This document shows positions 43,779 through 53,156 of a DNA stretch of 64,000 bases, piece after piece. The stretch is from an uncultured Carboxylicivirga sp. GTDB lineage: Bacteria; Bacteroidota; Bacteroidia; Bacteroidales; Marinilabiliaceae. Where the stretch lies: contig NZ_OY771430.1 of NCBI RefSeq assembly GCF_963674565.1, forward strand, positions 2,852,001-2,916,000, written 5' to 3'. How positions within the stretch are numbered: position 1 is the stretch's first letter; the number at the start of each line of letters is the position of its first letter. The notes under the pieces are model-generated. The model had not been told where the DNA came from. It ran no database searches and saw only the letters and a program-made list of their open reading frames with translations. The translations under genes and the position numbers were made by a program.

Positions 43779-45812
43779 TTATTTGCTCATAAATTTTTGT
43801 GCACTACCTGTACTTAACAACTCCCATAACGAAGCAACTGTCCAGCCCGGAGCAAAATAATTGTTATAAAAACCTTTCCCGTTACGACCATAATCCCAAT
43901 TTGTATGCTGTACTACTTCAGGATAATAACCCACACGCTCAATACCACACATATGACCTTCAAATGGTAACAATTGCATCATGCTGGTTTTGATTACCTC
44001 GGCAAAAGCGGTAAAACGAGGTTCGTTTGTTGTTTCATCCAACCAGGTAAGAACATCGGCTAATTCAAAAATAAATACATCAATATGGTTGTTCTCAACC
44101 GATACATTTCCCCAGCCCCTTGACTTCAGACCTATGTCTCCTAACATTTGTCCCTGAGCAAATGGAACATCCCAGGTATAATACCACGACAAAGCAAAAT
44201 AAGCTGCTTTCTTTGCCAGGTCTGTATAATGTTTGCTTTCCTTTCCTTTTGTTGCCAGAGCCAAATAATACATAGCTGTTGATGCATATAACGATGCTTC
44301 TTTATCTTCACAATTGGCATCTAAAGTAGAAGAGAAATAATCTGATTTTGAGATGATTTCACTCTCAAGATAGGCACCTGTTTTTTTAGCACTTGCCAAA
44401 TAGGTCTTATCTTTAAAATATTTTGATGCCATTACCAATGGCAATGTTGCTGACGGTGTACTACCTCCACTGGCATCAATAATTTTACTGTTTTTATCGA
44501 ACTTGCGTGGAAAACTTCCATCCTCATTTTGTATCGCTAAAAAGTTACTTAAGATCTTATGCATACGATCTTCCCACTGCGGATGCTTGCGACCTTTTTC
44601 CTGCTCATACTTTAAATAATGCATGATGGCATAAATACCTTCTGACTGACGACGAATGCTGTAAACATTAGGTTCATCATTATGATCATAATGGATAAAT
44701 TCACGGAAGAACCCCGTTTCAGTAAATCCATTCTTCAGGTAACTGTCAAAAATGCTAATGGCATCATTTTTTATTTTCTCATTTCCTGTTTGTTCAGCAT
44801 ATTCCAATGCGAAATAAGCGTTTAGTAAAACACGGCCGATAAATCCAACTTCGGCACCGCCATTATTATAACACTCATGTGTTAAAAGATGAATTCCCGA
44901 ATAGTATTTTAAATCATGGTTAGAAGTATAACTTTCCACAAAAAAGTTTGACAGAACTTCTTTTACCTTATCAAATGAATAATCAAGTTTTACGGGTTGT
45001 GGTTGATACGAATCGTATGAATACTCCCATACTTTTGCTACGAAATCGGAAAAATCATCAGCCTGTCCTTTGTGGAATGTCCAGGTAAGTGTTTTTTCCT
45101 GACCTTTTTCAAGTTTTTCGAATGCAACAACAGAAGGAGCCAGATTTAATTTTCGGATATATGTTTTTGGTGCTTCCTGAAAAGGAAAGCCATATGAAAT
45201 CCAGGTTTTACCGTCTCTGTTTTCAAAACCTGTAAAACCGATAGAACTAGGTTCTGAAAGTATTACTTCTCCCTCATGAACTGCAGTATAAGCAGCTTTG
45301 TTTATTTCATTAGCTCTCAAAACAGTATAAAACTCTCCTGTTTTCTCATTGAAAGCACCTGTTAAAGGTGTACTCAATCGATCTTCGCGAACCAACCATG
45401 AATCACTTGAATGGAAAGATGGAGCTTCTTTTGGTGAGCGAAGGTTGCAACGATACCAGAATCCCGGCATTAAAAACAGGCAATCATCGTGGTTTGATTC
45501 GCCGGCTGCAACACTTTGCTTAAAATTAAAATAGACATCTTCATTTGCCTTTATACTGATTACATATTTCTCATCAGCACCTTCTTTTACAATGGTACCA
45601 CTTATACTTACAGGTAGCTTATCAGAACTTTGGTATTCCAGCTTATCAGCCTTTGTATTAATTTGCAATGTATGAGTAGTAGCCTTGTTGCCCGGTGATT
45701 TTAATTGTAACCACGCTTTCAAATTATTATGTTGCGCTTCAGCCATTGTACCGGTTAAAAGCAAGGTCCCGGTCAAAAATACACTTAGCTTATTTTTAAA
45801 TCGACTTTTCAT
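43779..45812 (-). CDS. Secreted PUL protein of unknown function, probable (alpha/alpha) barrel hydrolase
   Basis: 677 residues that I cannot assign to a named family. A type I signal peptide (first about 26, ending AEAQ) is followed by a beta-rich domain (about 30-260) and a helix-rich domain (about 280-660) with paired helices such as RQSEGIYAIMHYLKYE, ASLYASTAMYYLALAT and GWTVASLWELL, the pattern of an (alpha/alpha)6 toroid. Conserved-looking polar clusters are THECYNNGGAEVGF (near 310), GSFPRKFD, GGSTPSATLP, ANCEDKEASLY (near 502) and SVENNHIDVFIF; these could form an active site. This beta-sandwich plus toroid layout is shared by several glycoside hydrolase and lyase families. Between GH127 and GH43 it is most likely an enzyme acting on the same glycan; a binding role is possible. 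Confidence 0.6.
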   Translation of the reverse strand: MKSRFKNKLSVFLTGTLLLTGTMAEAQHNNLKAWLQLKSPGNKATTHTLQINTKADKLEYQSSDKLPVSISGTIVKEGADEKYVISIKANEDVYFNFKQSVAAGESNHDDCLFLMPGFWYRCNLRSPKEAPSFHSSDSWLVREDRLSTPLTGAFNEKTGEFYTVLRANEINKAAYTAVHEGEVILSEPSSIGFTGFENRDGKTWISYGFPFQEAPKTYIRKLNLAPSVVAFEKLEKGQEKTLTWTFHKGQADDFSDFVAKVWEYSYDSYQPQPVKLDYSFDKVKEVLSNFFVESYTSNHDLKYYSGIHLLTHECYNNGGAEVGFIGRVLLNAYFALEYAEQTGNEKIKNDAISIFDSYLKNGFTETGFFREFIHYDHNDEPNVYSIRRQSEGIYAIMHYLKYEQEKGRKHPQWEDRMHKILSNFLAIQNEDGSFPRKFDKNSKIIDASGGSTPSATLPLVMASKYFKDKTYLASAKKTGAYLESEIISKSDYFSSTLDANCEDKEASLYASTAMYYLALATKGKESKHYTDLAKKAAYFALSWYYTWDVPFAQGQMLGDIGLKSRGWGNVSVENNHIDVFIFELADVLTWLDETTNEPRFTAFAEVIKTSMMQLLPFEGHMCGIERVGYYPEVVQHTNWDYGRNGKGFYNNYFAPGWTVASLWELLSTGSAQKFMSK

Positions 45813-45851
45813 ATTCGGTTTCTTTGATTCAAGTTGTTTTCTATTTTATTT

Positions 45852-47912
45852 CTATTCGATATCTGTCACTACTGGAAATGCTGAGATGCGCAAACGAGCT
45901 GCTCCCATAGGTATTAATTCAATTTCTTCTAATTTTCCGTTTGATTTAACAGGATATTTTGGCAGTACATCTGCCAGACCAAACTGATCTATCTTCCATG
46001 AAGGAATCTGAGCTCCTTTAGCAATCAGTTTTATGGGCACATTCTCAGTCGAGAAAGGATAATTATCTATTGGCCAATCCTTTTCAACTACCTGAAAACT
46101 ATGCGATGGATTAGACATATTCAATCTTAGACCATAATTCCATGGTGATGAAGGGCTAATTTCATAGGATGGCCATTTCTCAGGATCTGCATCTTTTTGC
46201 CATTTTGAATCATAAATAGCCGTCTCAATGCTGTTCATTTCTTTATAATCCTCATCTATCTTTAACGAAAATGTCAAAGCACCATAATCAACCGAAACAC
46301 TGTTCTGATTTACCTGCCATTGACGTATTTTTATTTCACGTGGCAATGATAAAACTACTTTATCTCCCGATTTCCAGTTTCGCTCTACCTTAAAGTATGA
46401 ACCTGATTGCCCTGCAGTATTGGACTCCAAACCGTTAATCATCACTTTAGCATTTGAGCACCAGCCAGGTATTCTCAAATAAAACGGAAATGAAACTTCA
46501 CTTTCTGTATTGATTGTAAATTCAATTTCTTCCTCGAAAGGATAATTGGTTTCCTGATGCACCTCAACCTCTGCTCCGCTACCTACTTTCGCCTTTGTAA
46601 CACACGAATTATACATGACAGCTGCCAATCCATTATCGTTGGTTGCCATCACCAGATTCTGCAGGTAATAAGGAAGTGCATGTCCATGATTATGCTGACA
46701 ACAACGACTACTGAAAGGATTCATTGCCAGGAAAGGACCGGCATTGGCAATTCCCGGAGCATGATTTAACCCATCGGCTGTTACACCATTCGGACAGGTG
46801 ATATAGCGCAGACTTTTCATATCAGTTGTGAAAGCAGCAGTAAAACTGTTAAACAAAACATCTTCACAGTTATCTGCCCAGAATGTATCACCTGTAATAG
46901 CAGTTAATATTCCATCAGATGTCATTTGCTCGGCAAAACCACATGTTTCGGTTCCTTGGCGAGGATCTATATAACCCATTCGGGCATTTTCATCAGATCC
47001 AAACATACCTCCCGGCACCTGACCAAAAGTTCTTCTAATTAGGTCATAATCATTATAACTGGCAGCTAAATGCAACGAATCACCAGTTTGCATAAAATAA
47101 GTGGCAGGCTCTCTGAAACATTGAGCAATGTTTACATTGTGCCAGTTAGGCAAATTGGACTTTTGGGTCCAGTCGGCAGTGTTTTTATGAATTTTATGAG
47201 CCAGTTCCAAAAGCCAGTCCTCCTGTGTTATATTGTACAACCAGTAAACGCTGTATAAATTGTCACCACCCCGGCTATTCTCCCAATAACTTGACAAAAA
47301 TTCTTCATCCGTCAAATTCAACTCATATTTAAAATAGGATTTCATAAAATCGAGAACCTTATTATCTCCGCTATACTCGTAATAATGCTGGAGGGTGAAA
47401 AGCACAATCATATTTGGCCAGTAATCAATGTGACCTGTCTGTCCAGATCTTACTTCCGGTCCAAACCATCCATTTTCCTTCTGACTGTCAAGAATAGCTT
47501 CAATCCAAAGCTTACTTTCTTCCATCATGGCTTTATCTTCAAAAATGAAGGCCATATCGGCATAACCTCTTAACCAGTATGGAACCTCTTCCCAACCATG
47601 ATCACCTCCTTCGGCCAACCAGGCATTATTATCTTTTTCCAACCAGGCACTAATCTCACCTAACTGTCCACACAATCCATCTTTTTGTAATTCAAGAAGC
47701 TTTAAAATCCAACCTTCTGGTTTGATACTACCCAATGGAAGTTTTATCAAATGAGCCTTTTGAAGTGGAGTTTTATTTCCCCAATAAAAGTCATTATTAC
47801 CATTCAGTGGCAATTGATTTACACTGCTCACTTCTTTTAATTCGGGTGAGGTACATGCAAATACTAAAACTGAAATAATCAGTGTTAATGATTTAAAGAG
47901 TATTGTTTTCAT
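45852..47912 (-). CDS. Glycoside hydrolase family 127/146 beta-L-arabinofuranosidase
   Basis: 686 residues with a lipobox (LVFAC). DUF1680-type (alpha/alpha)6 barrel followed by beta domains. The unusual Cys-Glu zinc site of HypBA1 is conserved: Glu and Cys in GTETCGFAEQM (near 321) and the Cys pair in SSRCCQHNHGHALP (near 407), where one Cys is the nucleophile. LRIPGWCSNAKVMING in the C-terminal beta domain is typical. The family removes beta-L-arabinofuranose, for example from hydroxyproline-linked oligoarabinosides of extensin (GH127) or from pectic arabinan and RG-II (GH146); the two cannot be separated by eye. It starts right after an intrinsic terminator in the PUL, 34 bp before its start codon. 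Confidence 0.9.
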   Translation of the reverse strand: MKTILFKSLTLIISVLVFACTSPELKEVSSVNQLPLNGNNDFYWGNKTPLQKAHLIKLPLGSIKPEGWILKLLELQKDGLCGQLGEISAWLEKDNNAWLAEGGDHGWEEVPYWLRGYADMAFIFEDKAMMEESKLWIEAILDSQKENGWFGPEVRSGQTGHIDYWPNMIVLFTLQHYYEYSGDNKVLDFMKSYFKYELNLTDEEFLSSYWENSRGGDNLYSVYWLYNITQEDWLLELAHKIHKNTADWTQKSNLPNWHNVNIAQCFREPATYFMQTGDSLHLAASYNDYDLIRRTFGQVPGGMFGSDENARMGYIDPRQGTETCGFAEQMTSDGILTAITGDTFWADNCEDVLFNSFTAAFTTDMKSLRYITCPNGVTADGLNHAPGIANAGPFLAMNPFSSRCCQHNHGHALPYYLQNLVMATNDNGLAAVMYNSCVTKAKVGSGAEVEVHQETNYPFEEEIEFTINTESEVSFPFYLRIPGWCSNAKVMINGLESNTAGQSGSYFKVERNWKSGDKVVLSLPREIKIRQWQVNQNSVSVDYGALTFSLKIDEDYKEMNSIETAIYDSKWQKDADPEKWPSYEISPSSPWNYGLRLNMSNPSHSFQVVEKDWPIDNYPFSTENVPIKLIAKGAQIPSWKIDQFGLADVLPKYPVKSNGKLEEIELIPMGAARLRISAFPVVTDIE

Positions 47913-47929
47913 AAACTGAATTTTAGGGT

Positions 47930-47972
47930 AAAAAACAGGTTCTGATACTCCCCCAAGATTAGTATCAGAACC
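47930..47972 (-). terminator. Internal PUL terminator/attenuator between DUF4965 gene and GH127 gene
   Basis: A perfect 12-bp stem (47961-47972 with 47938-47949), 11-base loop, then TG and six T on the minus strand. It lies 9 bp after the DUF4965 stop, so the GH127 and later genes need readthrough or their own promoter. Confidence 0.85.
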
Positions 47973-47980
47973 CGAAAGGT

Positions 47981-50479
47981 TTACTCAAGCATTTTAATGA
48001 AATAACCACCGACCACAGATCTGGCCTGAAAACCAACTTTTTTCCCAGAATTAGTTTGGTACCAGTCCGTCATCGGAACTCTGTCAGGTGTTTCATTCAA
48101 AAATTTATGTAAAGGATCTATTAAGATCTCAAACTTCTTCTGATCGTTTGATAAGGTTGCAGTCCAGACAATCCAATCCGACTTGGTGTATGTTGCCCTG
48201 TTATCCAGAGGCAAACCATAGGTATTTTGTTTCTTCAGATAATAGTCGATTTCCTTTTCAGCCACATCCTGACTAAATATACAGAAGTCAAGTAGCTTAT
48301 CCCATACCAGATTATACTTCTGACTCCAGGTGCCAGGTTTATCGAAAGTCAACCTGAAATGATCTCCATCATCGGCCATTGCAATCCACTCATCAGCCAT
48401 TCTTCTGGCTTCAGTAAGATACTCATCAGCAATATCGGTTTTCCCCAAAGTATTGGCCAAAGTGCCATAACCGGCAATACCCATAATGGCCTTTATTGAT
48501 AGGTTAGTATTGTGAGCAAAATGACCTGCAAAATCATCGGTACACAATTGATTTTCAGGATCCAATCCATTCTCTTTTAAATAATTTGCCCAGGTAGTTA
48601 ACACATCCCAATGTTGCTGCGCATAATCTGCATTTCCTTCTACATGTGCAATAGCTGCAGTAAGAATTAACATATTACCACATTCTTCAACCGGCATATC
48701 ACCACCGTATGTTTGTCCATTTGCTAACGGATAAGTACCTACATCGTGAGCAGCAAAAGGCTTGTTCCATTTTCCACTTTCGGAATAATAAAAGATTGGA
48801 TTTAGCATCCCTTTTAGAAGTTCGGGATTATATTTTAAATATAACGGAGCCGATGGATAGGTTACATCAACAGTTCCGATGGATCCGTTACTGAAATTTT
48901 CTTTCGATAAGAATAATAAATTGTCCTGCTTATCTTTAACGAGTTTATGTGCGGCTATAGATTGACGAAATGCAAGAATACACAGATCTGCATAGTTTTT
49001 TCCACCTGTCGTTAACGCATCCTGCATAATTTGTCTGTCAACCATCAAACATTTTTTCATCACACTTTCATAATCTGATACAGCTGCATCAAATGCTTGC
49101 GTGATTGTTGGTGTTTTACCGTGTTTCCATAAGGCCACGAGGTTATCACCAAAATATTGTATTGCTTCTATATCATCATAACCTATCATAACATATCCGG
49201 TAGATATTTCAGCAGAAACATTACCCAAATCATGAGAAAGTCCCATAGCTGGCATCACCTGACTCATATTAACAGGATTATTTATATCTCCTGAATGGAC
49301 TTCTCCATTATTGGCAAAATCTTTTTTGCCGTTAAAATAGTCGTTGATGCTTGTTGAATATCCTTTGTTATTGGGAGCAGCCAGATATTGATATCCCCAA
49401 TCAATACGAATATCATCACCTTTTTTACCCAATACATTCTGCTCGACAGTTCCTGCCTGTACAAATTTTACATTTTTGGTATCACCGATTTCCACATTCA
49501 CCTCCTGAGCAAGGCCATTTACAGCCCATTGAGGAGTTGTTTCGAAATACATCTGAACGTAGTGATTTTTTCCATCCAAAGATTTAACCTGATAATTAAT
49601 GTAATTGATTGGTCGGGATAAAAGATCCAAATCATCAGGTGTAAGGGGTGCCACAAATTGCACATTAATTTGAATCGGACCACATTCGAACTCATATTGG
49701 GTTTGTGTAGCCGACATGGTAGCTGCAATTTGAACAGCCGTTTTGGGAAATATTTCAGTCTCTGTATTATCCTGAAAAATTCCGAAATCAACATAACCTC
49801 CACCCACTCTGTTATGACAATGGGCAGCAATCACATTTTCTCCGTCTTTATTTAAAAGACTTCTGTCTAGTTCTATTTTTACATTATTCTTCCATGAATA
49901 GCCTGTTTCTACCAATTGATGGCCATTCAGATACAATTCAAAAATATCATCGTGTGAATAAACAAGGTAAACTTTATCATCACTCAATTCTGATATTGTA
50001 AAATTACGTCGAACCCAAATATCCTGTGTTTCCCACAAGGTATGTAGTTCAGGCATATTAGGTGTACCAAATGCACCTTCTCCGGTTTTCCATCCACTAT
50101 CATCAAACACTACATCTTTCCAACCTTCATTTGGTTCTTCAAAAGTATATTGCCCTTTCCAAGCTCCATATTCAGCCATTGGCAATACAGCTTTCATAGG
50201 TATTTCTTCTTTTCCCAGAAAACGAAATACCTCACCATCCACGCGAATTGCACCAATTAAACTGTGCACTTTACCGGTCCAATGTCGAACTGCATCTCCA
50301 TACAAAAGATCACCATTTGACCATGCACTGGTATATGGATCAATTGTAACCAAAGGATAAGATGGTGCTTTTAGCTGGCTAATATCTGAAGAAACAAAGG
50401 TTTTTACTTCCTTTTGACAAGATGTTAAAAACATTGCCACCAGAAAAGTAAAGGATAGAAATAATGAGAGTTTGTTCAT
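47981..50479 (-). CDS. DUF4965/glutaminase-A-like protein, lipoprotein
   Basis: 832 residues with a lipobox (LTSCQ). After a short DUF4964-type start (PSYPLVTIDPYTSAWS) a GH2-like sugar-binding jelly roll is inserted (about 115-245; WKDVVFDDSGWKTGEGAFG, ENVIAAHCHN), then DUF5127, DUF4965 and DUF1793 domains forming an (alpha/alpha)6-type toroid (GTVDVTYPSAPLYLKYNPEL, YGGDMPVEECGNMLIL, DDFAGHFAHNTNLSIKAI). Fungal GtaA glutaminases share this fold, but the bacterial versions in PULs are not well characterised and the insert points to a sugar-bearing substrate. Both amidase and glycosidase activity remain possible. It is fourth in the susC operon, bracketed by terminators at 50494-50531 and 47930-47972. 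Confidence 0.82.
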   Translation of the reverse strand: MNKLSLFLSFTFLVAMFLTSCQKEVKTFVSSDISQLKAPSYPLVTIDPYTSAWSNGDLLYGDAVRHWTGKVHSLIGAIRVDGEVFRFLGKEEIPMKAVLPMAEYGAWKGQYTFEEPNEGWKDVVFDDSGWKTGEGAFGTPNMPELHTLWETQDIWVRRNFTISELSDDKVYLVYSHDDIFELYLNGHQLVETGYSWKNNVKIELDRSLLNKDGENVIAAHCHNRVGGGYVDFGIFQDNTETEIFPKTAVQIAATMSATQTQYEFECGPIQINVQFVAPLTPDDLDLLSRPINYINYQVKSLDGKNHYVQMYFETTPQWAVNGLAQEVNVEIGDTKNVKFVQAGTVEQNVLGKKGDDIRIDWGYQYLAAPNNKGYSTSINDYFNGKKDFANNGEVHSGDINNPVNMSQVMPAMGLSHDLGNVSAEISTGYVMIGYDDIEAIQYFGDNLVALWKHGKTPTITQAFDAAVSDYESVMKKCLMVDRQIMQDALTTGGKNYADLCILAFRQSIAAHKLVKDKQDNLLFLSKENFSNGSIGTVDVTYPSAPLYLKYNPELLKGMLNPIFYYSESGKWNKPFAAHDVGTYPLANGQTYGGDMPVEECGNMLILTAAIAHVEGNADYAQQHWDVLTTWANYLKENGLDPENQLCTDDFAGHFAHNTNLSIKAIMGIAGYGTLANTLGKTDIADEYLTEARRMADEWIAMADDGDHFRLTFDKPGTWSQKYNLVWDKLLDFCIFSQDVAEKEIDYYLKKQNTYGLPLDNRATYTKSDWIVWTATLSNDQKKFEILIDPLHKFLNETPDRVPMTDWYQTNSGKKVGFQARSVVGGYFIKMLE

Positions 50480-50493
50480 CTTGAAGAAGTCTT

Positions 50494-50531
50494 AAAAAGA
50501 GGGCTGATTGATACAGTTATCAACCAGCCCT
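50494..50531 (-). terminator. Internal PUL terminator/attenuator between DUF3823 and DUF4965 genes
   Basis: A 14-bp stem with one mismatch (50518-50531 with 50500-50513), four-base loop, then C and five T on the minus strand, 13 bp after the DUF3823 stop and before the DUF4965 start. Confidence 0.85.
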
Positions 50532-50543
50532 GAGATAAATAGA

Positions 50544-51251
50544 TTACAAATCAATTTTCTGAACAGCTGTGAAGATCATATCTTCAACACCTGCCATTTT
50601 TACACCAACACGAGCGTAAACATAACTTTGATCTATGCGGGTTTCCGGTACAGTTACACTCATTGTAACTGAAGATAAATCAGCTATATCACCACCAGCA
50701 ACTTCTGCAGAATTAATTTTTGATTGAATATCAACGAACTGAGTTGTATTGATGTATAAATTAACTCTTTCGATACTCTTGGCATCTTCATCAGTAATGA
50801 TTTGTTCCAAACCAAAACTTGCTGATACAGTACCTCCACTCTGAGAGAATTGAGCATTACGAATCATGTAATATGGCTCTACTTCAATATCCATTTCCTT
50901 ATTACCACTCAATTTCACCATAATAGTATCCGATTGTGTTTCGGCATTAGTTATATTTCTGAATGGTCCCTGATGTGAAGGAATAATTAACTTATAAGTT
51001 GAAGGGAATAACATGGCTGAATATTCGCCATCCTGATTTACATCAACCTGAATTGAATTGGACAATTGCCATCCTGGTTCCCAAAGCTGAAACGTTACTT
51101 CATGTGCCTCTACATGAATAGCTTCACCCTGATACACTAGCTTACCGTATAAACGGGCACTTGGCGCATCATAGTTATCTTTCTCACATGACATAAATAT
51201 CAATGAGAAGATAAGCGGTATATAAAATAATATCTTTTTCATGTTCATCAC
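50544..51251 (-). CDS. DUF3823 domain lipoprotein
   Basis: 235 residues with a lipobox (FMSCEKD). Two beta-sandwich domains: the first (about 28-120) resembles a transthyretin/carboxypeptidase-regulatory-like fold with ARLYGKLVYQGEAI and the second ends VGVKMAGVEDMIFTAVQKI. DUF3823 proteins sit after susD in many PULs and are thought to be surface glycan-binding lipoproteins (SusE/F-like position), although binding has not been shown for most. It begins 6 bp after susD. Confidence 0.88.
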   Translation of the reverse strand: MMNMKKILFYIPLIFSLIFMSCEKDNYDAPSARLYGKLVYQGEAIHVEAHEVTFQLWEPGWQLSNSIQVDVNQDGEYSAMLFPSTYKLIIPSHQGPFRNITNAETQSDTIMVKLSGNKEMDIEVEPYYMIRNAQFSQSGGTVSASFGLEQIITDEDAKSIERVNLYINTTQFVDIQSKINSAEVAGGDIADLSSVTMSVTVPETRIDQSYVYARVGVKMAGVEDMIFTAVQKIDL

Positions 51252-51257
51252 TCTTAA

Positions 51258-53153
51258 TTAGTTATGATTTGGATTTCTTACAATCTGTGGGTTTCTATTA
51301 ATTACATCATCACTAATGCTTGAATAATAATTACCCATTCTGAATCGGTGAGAAGCAATCACGTTCGATGGTTTAACCACCTTGAAAACATACTTGTAGT
51401 TATTTTCGCTTCCGTTCTCATCGTAATATTTGTATGGCCATAAACCAAATACTCTGGTTTGAATTTCATCAGCCACTCCGATATTAGTTGATAAGTCTAC
51501 TGCCTCACCGTTCCAAACCTGGTGTGCTAAACGCCAACGTTTCATATCCCATAATTCATGACCTTCAAATGCTAACTCAACCTTACGTTCATGAACAATA
51601 CGATCAAATGAAATTTCACTTTGATCCAAAGGAGTTGTTAAACCGGCACGAACACGTAAAGTATTCATATAAGTAGCAGCCACATCAGGATTTCCTAATT
51701 CAAAAGCAGCTTCTGCAGCATTTAAATAAACTTCTCCCAAGCGGTAACGCACCCACCATACATTACTTTTCAGACCACGCTGACCAGAACCTGTTGCATC
51801 ATCCATAAATTTACGAACATAAAAACCGGTTTGTGCACTAAATTCACGTCCATCAATTGGTCCGTCCTGACCAACAACCTGTTCAGACGATGTCTTTCCT
51901 GGAAGAATTTTTGTCTCACCAAAATTTAAACCTGAAATAGTTGATCCATCGGCCAACATAAAGCCGGCCCATATATCCAGAGGCTTACCTTTAAATGTTG
52001 TTCCGGGTAAAAGGATGGTTCCTGCCAAACGAGCATCTCTACCTGCAAAAATATCCATTGGATTATCATAGTAAATCCAGTCGCCATCTACAGCATTTGT
52101 CTGGAAAGGCTCATATGTATTATCCAGTTTTTCAAAAAGCTGAGCAAGATTTAATGATGGATTCAAGCGTCCTCCTTCCAAATCTTCAGCTCCTGACCAA
52201 GGTTGATTAACCAGAGTCCATGGATTTGATTCGTTATCATTTACACTTTGTACATAGTCCTTCACAAAAATTACTTCTGAATTATTTGCCTTATCCTGAA
52301 ATAATTTTGCAAAGTTCTCTGAAAGATCTTCCTTTTTATTGTATAAACTGTAGGGTCCTGTTCCAATCAACTCCTCTGCTGCATCAAAAGCTGTCTGATA
52401 ATAACCATTAGCCATTGAGGCAGGTATACCAACCTCGCCATTCGGCAACGCTACTTCCGGAGTATTTGCACCATATTTTGCTATTGATGCCGCATACAAA
52501 GCGACTCTTGATTTCATAGCTAAAACTAATCCCTGTGTTGCTCTTGACTTTACATTTACATCATTAGGAAGGTCAGCCTTAATAGCATCCAACTCAGAAA
52601 GTATAAAATCATAAACTTCATATTCTTTTGCACGAGGATACTGCAAATATGTTGGATCACCACTAAAATCATATGTTAATGGCTCTAAGATCAGAGGAAC
52701 ACCCCCCATACGTTTAACCATTTCGAAATAAAGTGTTGCTCTGATAAAACGTCCTTCTGCCAGAAACCTTGCTTTAGATGTTAATATGCTTTCATCGGCA
52801 GCATCGCATTTCTCAATAAAAAGGTTTAGTTCACGCATATAACCATAATCCCACAATCTCCACCAATCATAATTATAATCCCATAGATCACGATGTCTCC
52901 AGTAATCACCTCCATTTGAAGCAAAACCTTCATCAAAATTCGTGTATTCCCACCATGATTTCACCGACTGGTAATCATTGATTCTCCAGTACAAATCAGA
53001 TACAAGACTAAACACAAGGCTTTCGTCCTTCCATACCTGCTCATCCAACAAAAGATTTGTCGGTTCTCTATCCAGGAATGCTTTATCATCACAGCCAGGC
53101 ATTACAGCCAGAATGATGAGAGCGAATAATATAAATTTTTTCATTTTTTCCAT
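51258..53153 (-). CDS. susD: SusD/RagB family nutrient-binding lipoprotein
   Basis: 631 residues with a lipobox (VMPGCDDKAFLDREPTN). The N-terminal SusD-like domain with four TPR units and the C-terminal RagB/SusD domain are both present (RYRLGEVYLNAAEAAFELG, RVRAGLTTPL, HERKVELAFEGHELWDMKRWR). It caps the SusC barrel on the cell surface and hands oligosaccharides to it. It begins 3 bp after susC. Its length is somewhat above the family norm of 500-600. Confidence 0.95.
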   Translation of the reverse strand: MEKMKKFILFALIILAVMPGCDDKAFLDREPTNLLLDEQVWKDESLVFSLVSDLYWRINDYQSVKSWWEYTNFDEGFASNGGDYWRHRDLWDYNYDWWRLWDYGYMRELNLFIEKCDAADESILTSKARFLAEGRFIRATLYFEMVKRMGGVPLILEPLTYDFSGDPTYLQYPRAKEYEVYDFILSELDAIKADLPNDVNVKSRATQGLVLAMKSRVALYAASIAKYGANTPEVALPNGEVGIPASMANGYYQTAFDAAEELIGTGPYSLYNKKEDLSENFAKLFQDKANNSEVIFVKDYVQSVNDNESNPWTLVNQPWSGAEDLEGGRLNPSLNLAQLFEKLDNTYEPFQTNAVDGDWIYYDNPMDIFAGRDARLAGTILLPGTTFKGKPLDIWAGFMLADGSTISGLNFGETKILPGKTSSEQVVGQDGPIDGREFSAQTGFYVRKFMDDATGSGQRGLKSNVWWVRYRLGEVYLNAAEAAFELGNPDVAATYMNTLRVRAGLTTPLDQSEISFDRIVHERKVELAFEGHELWDMKRWRLAHQVWNGEAVDLSTNIGVADEIQTRVFGLWPYKYYDENGSENNYKYVFKVVKPSNVIASHRFRMGNYYSSISDDVINRNPQIVRNPNHN

Positions 53154-53156
53154 TTT

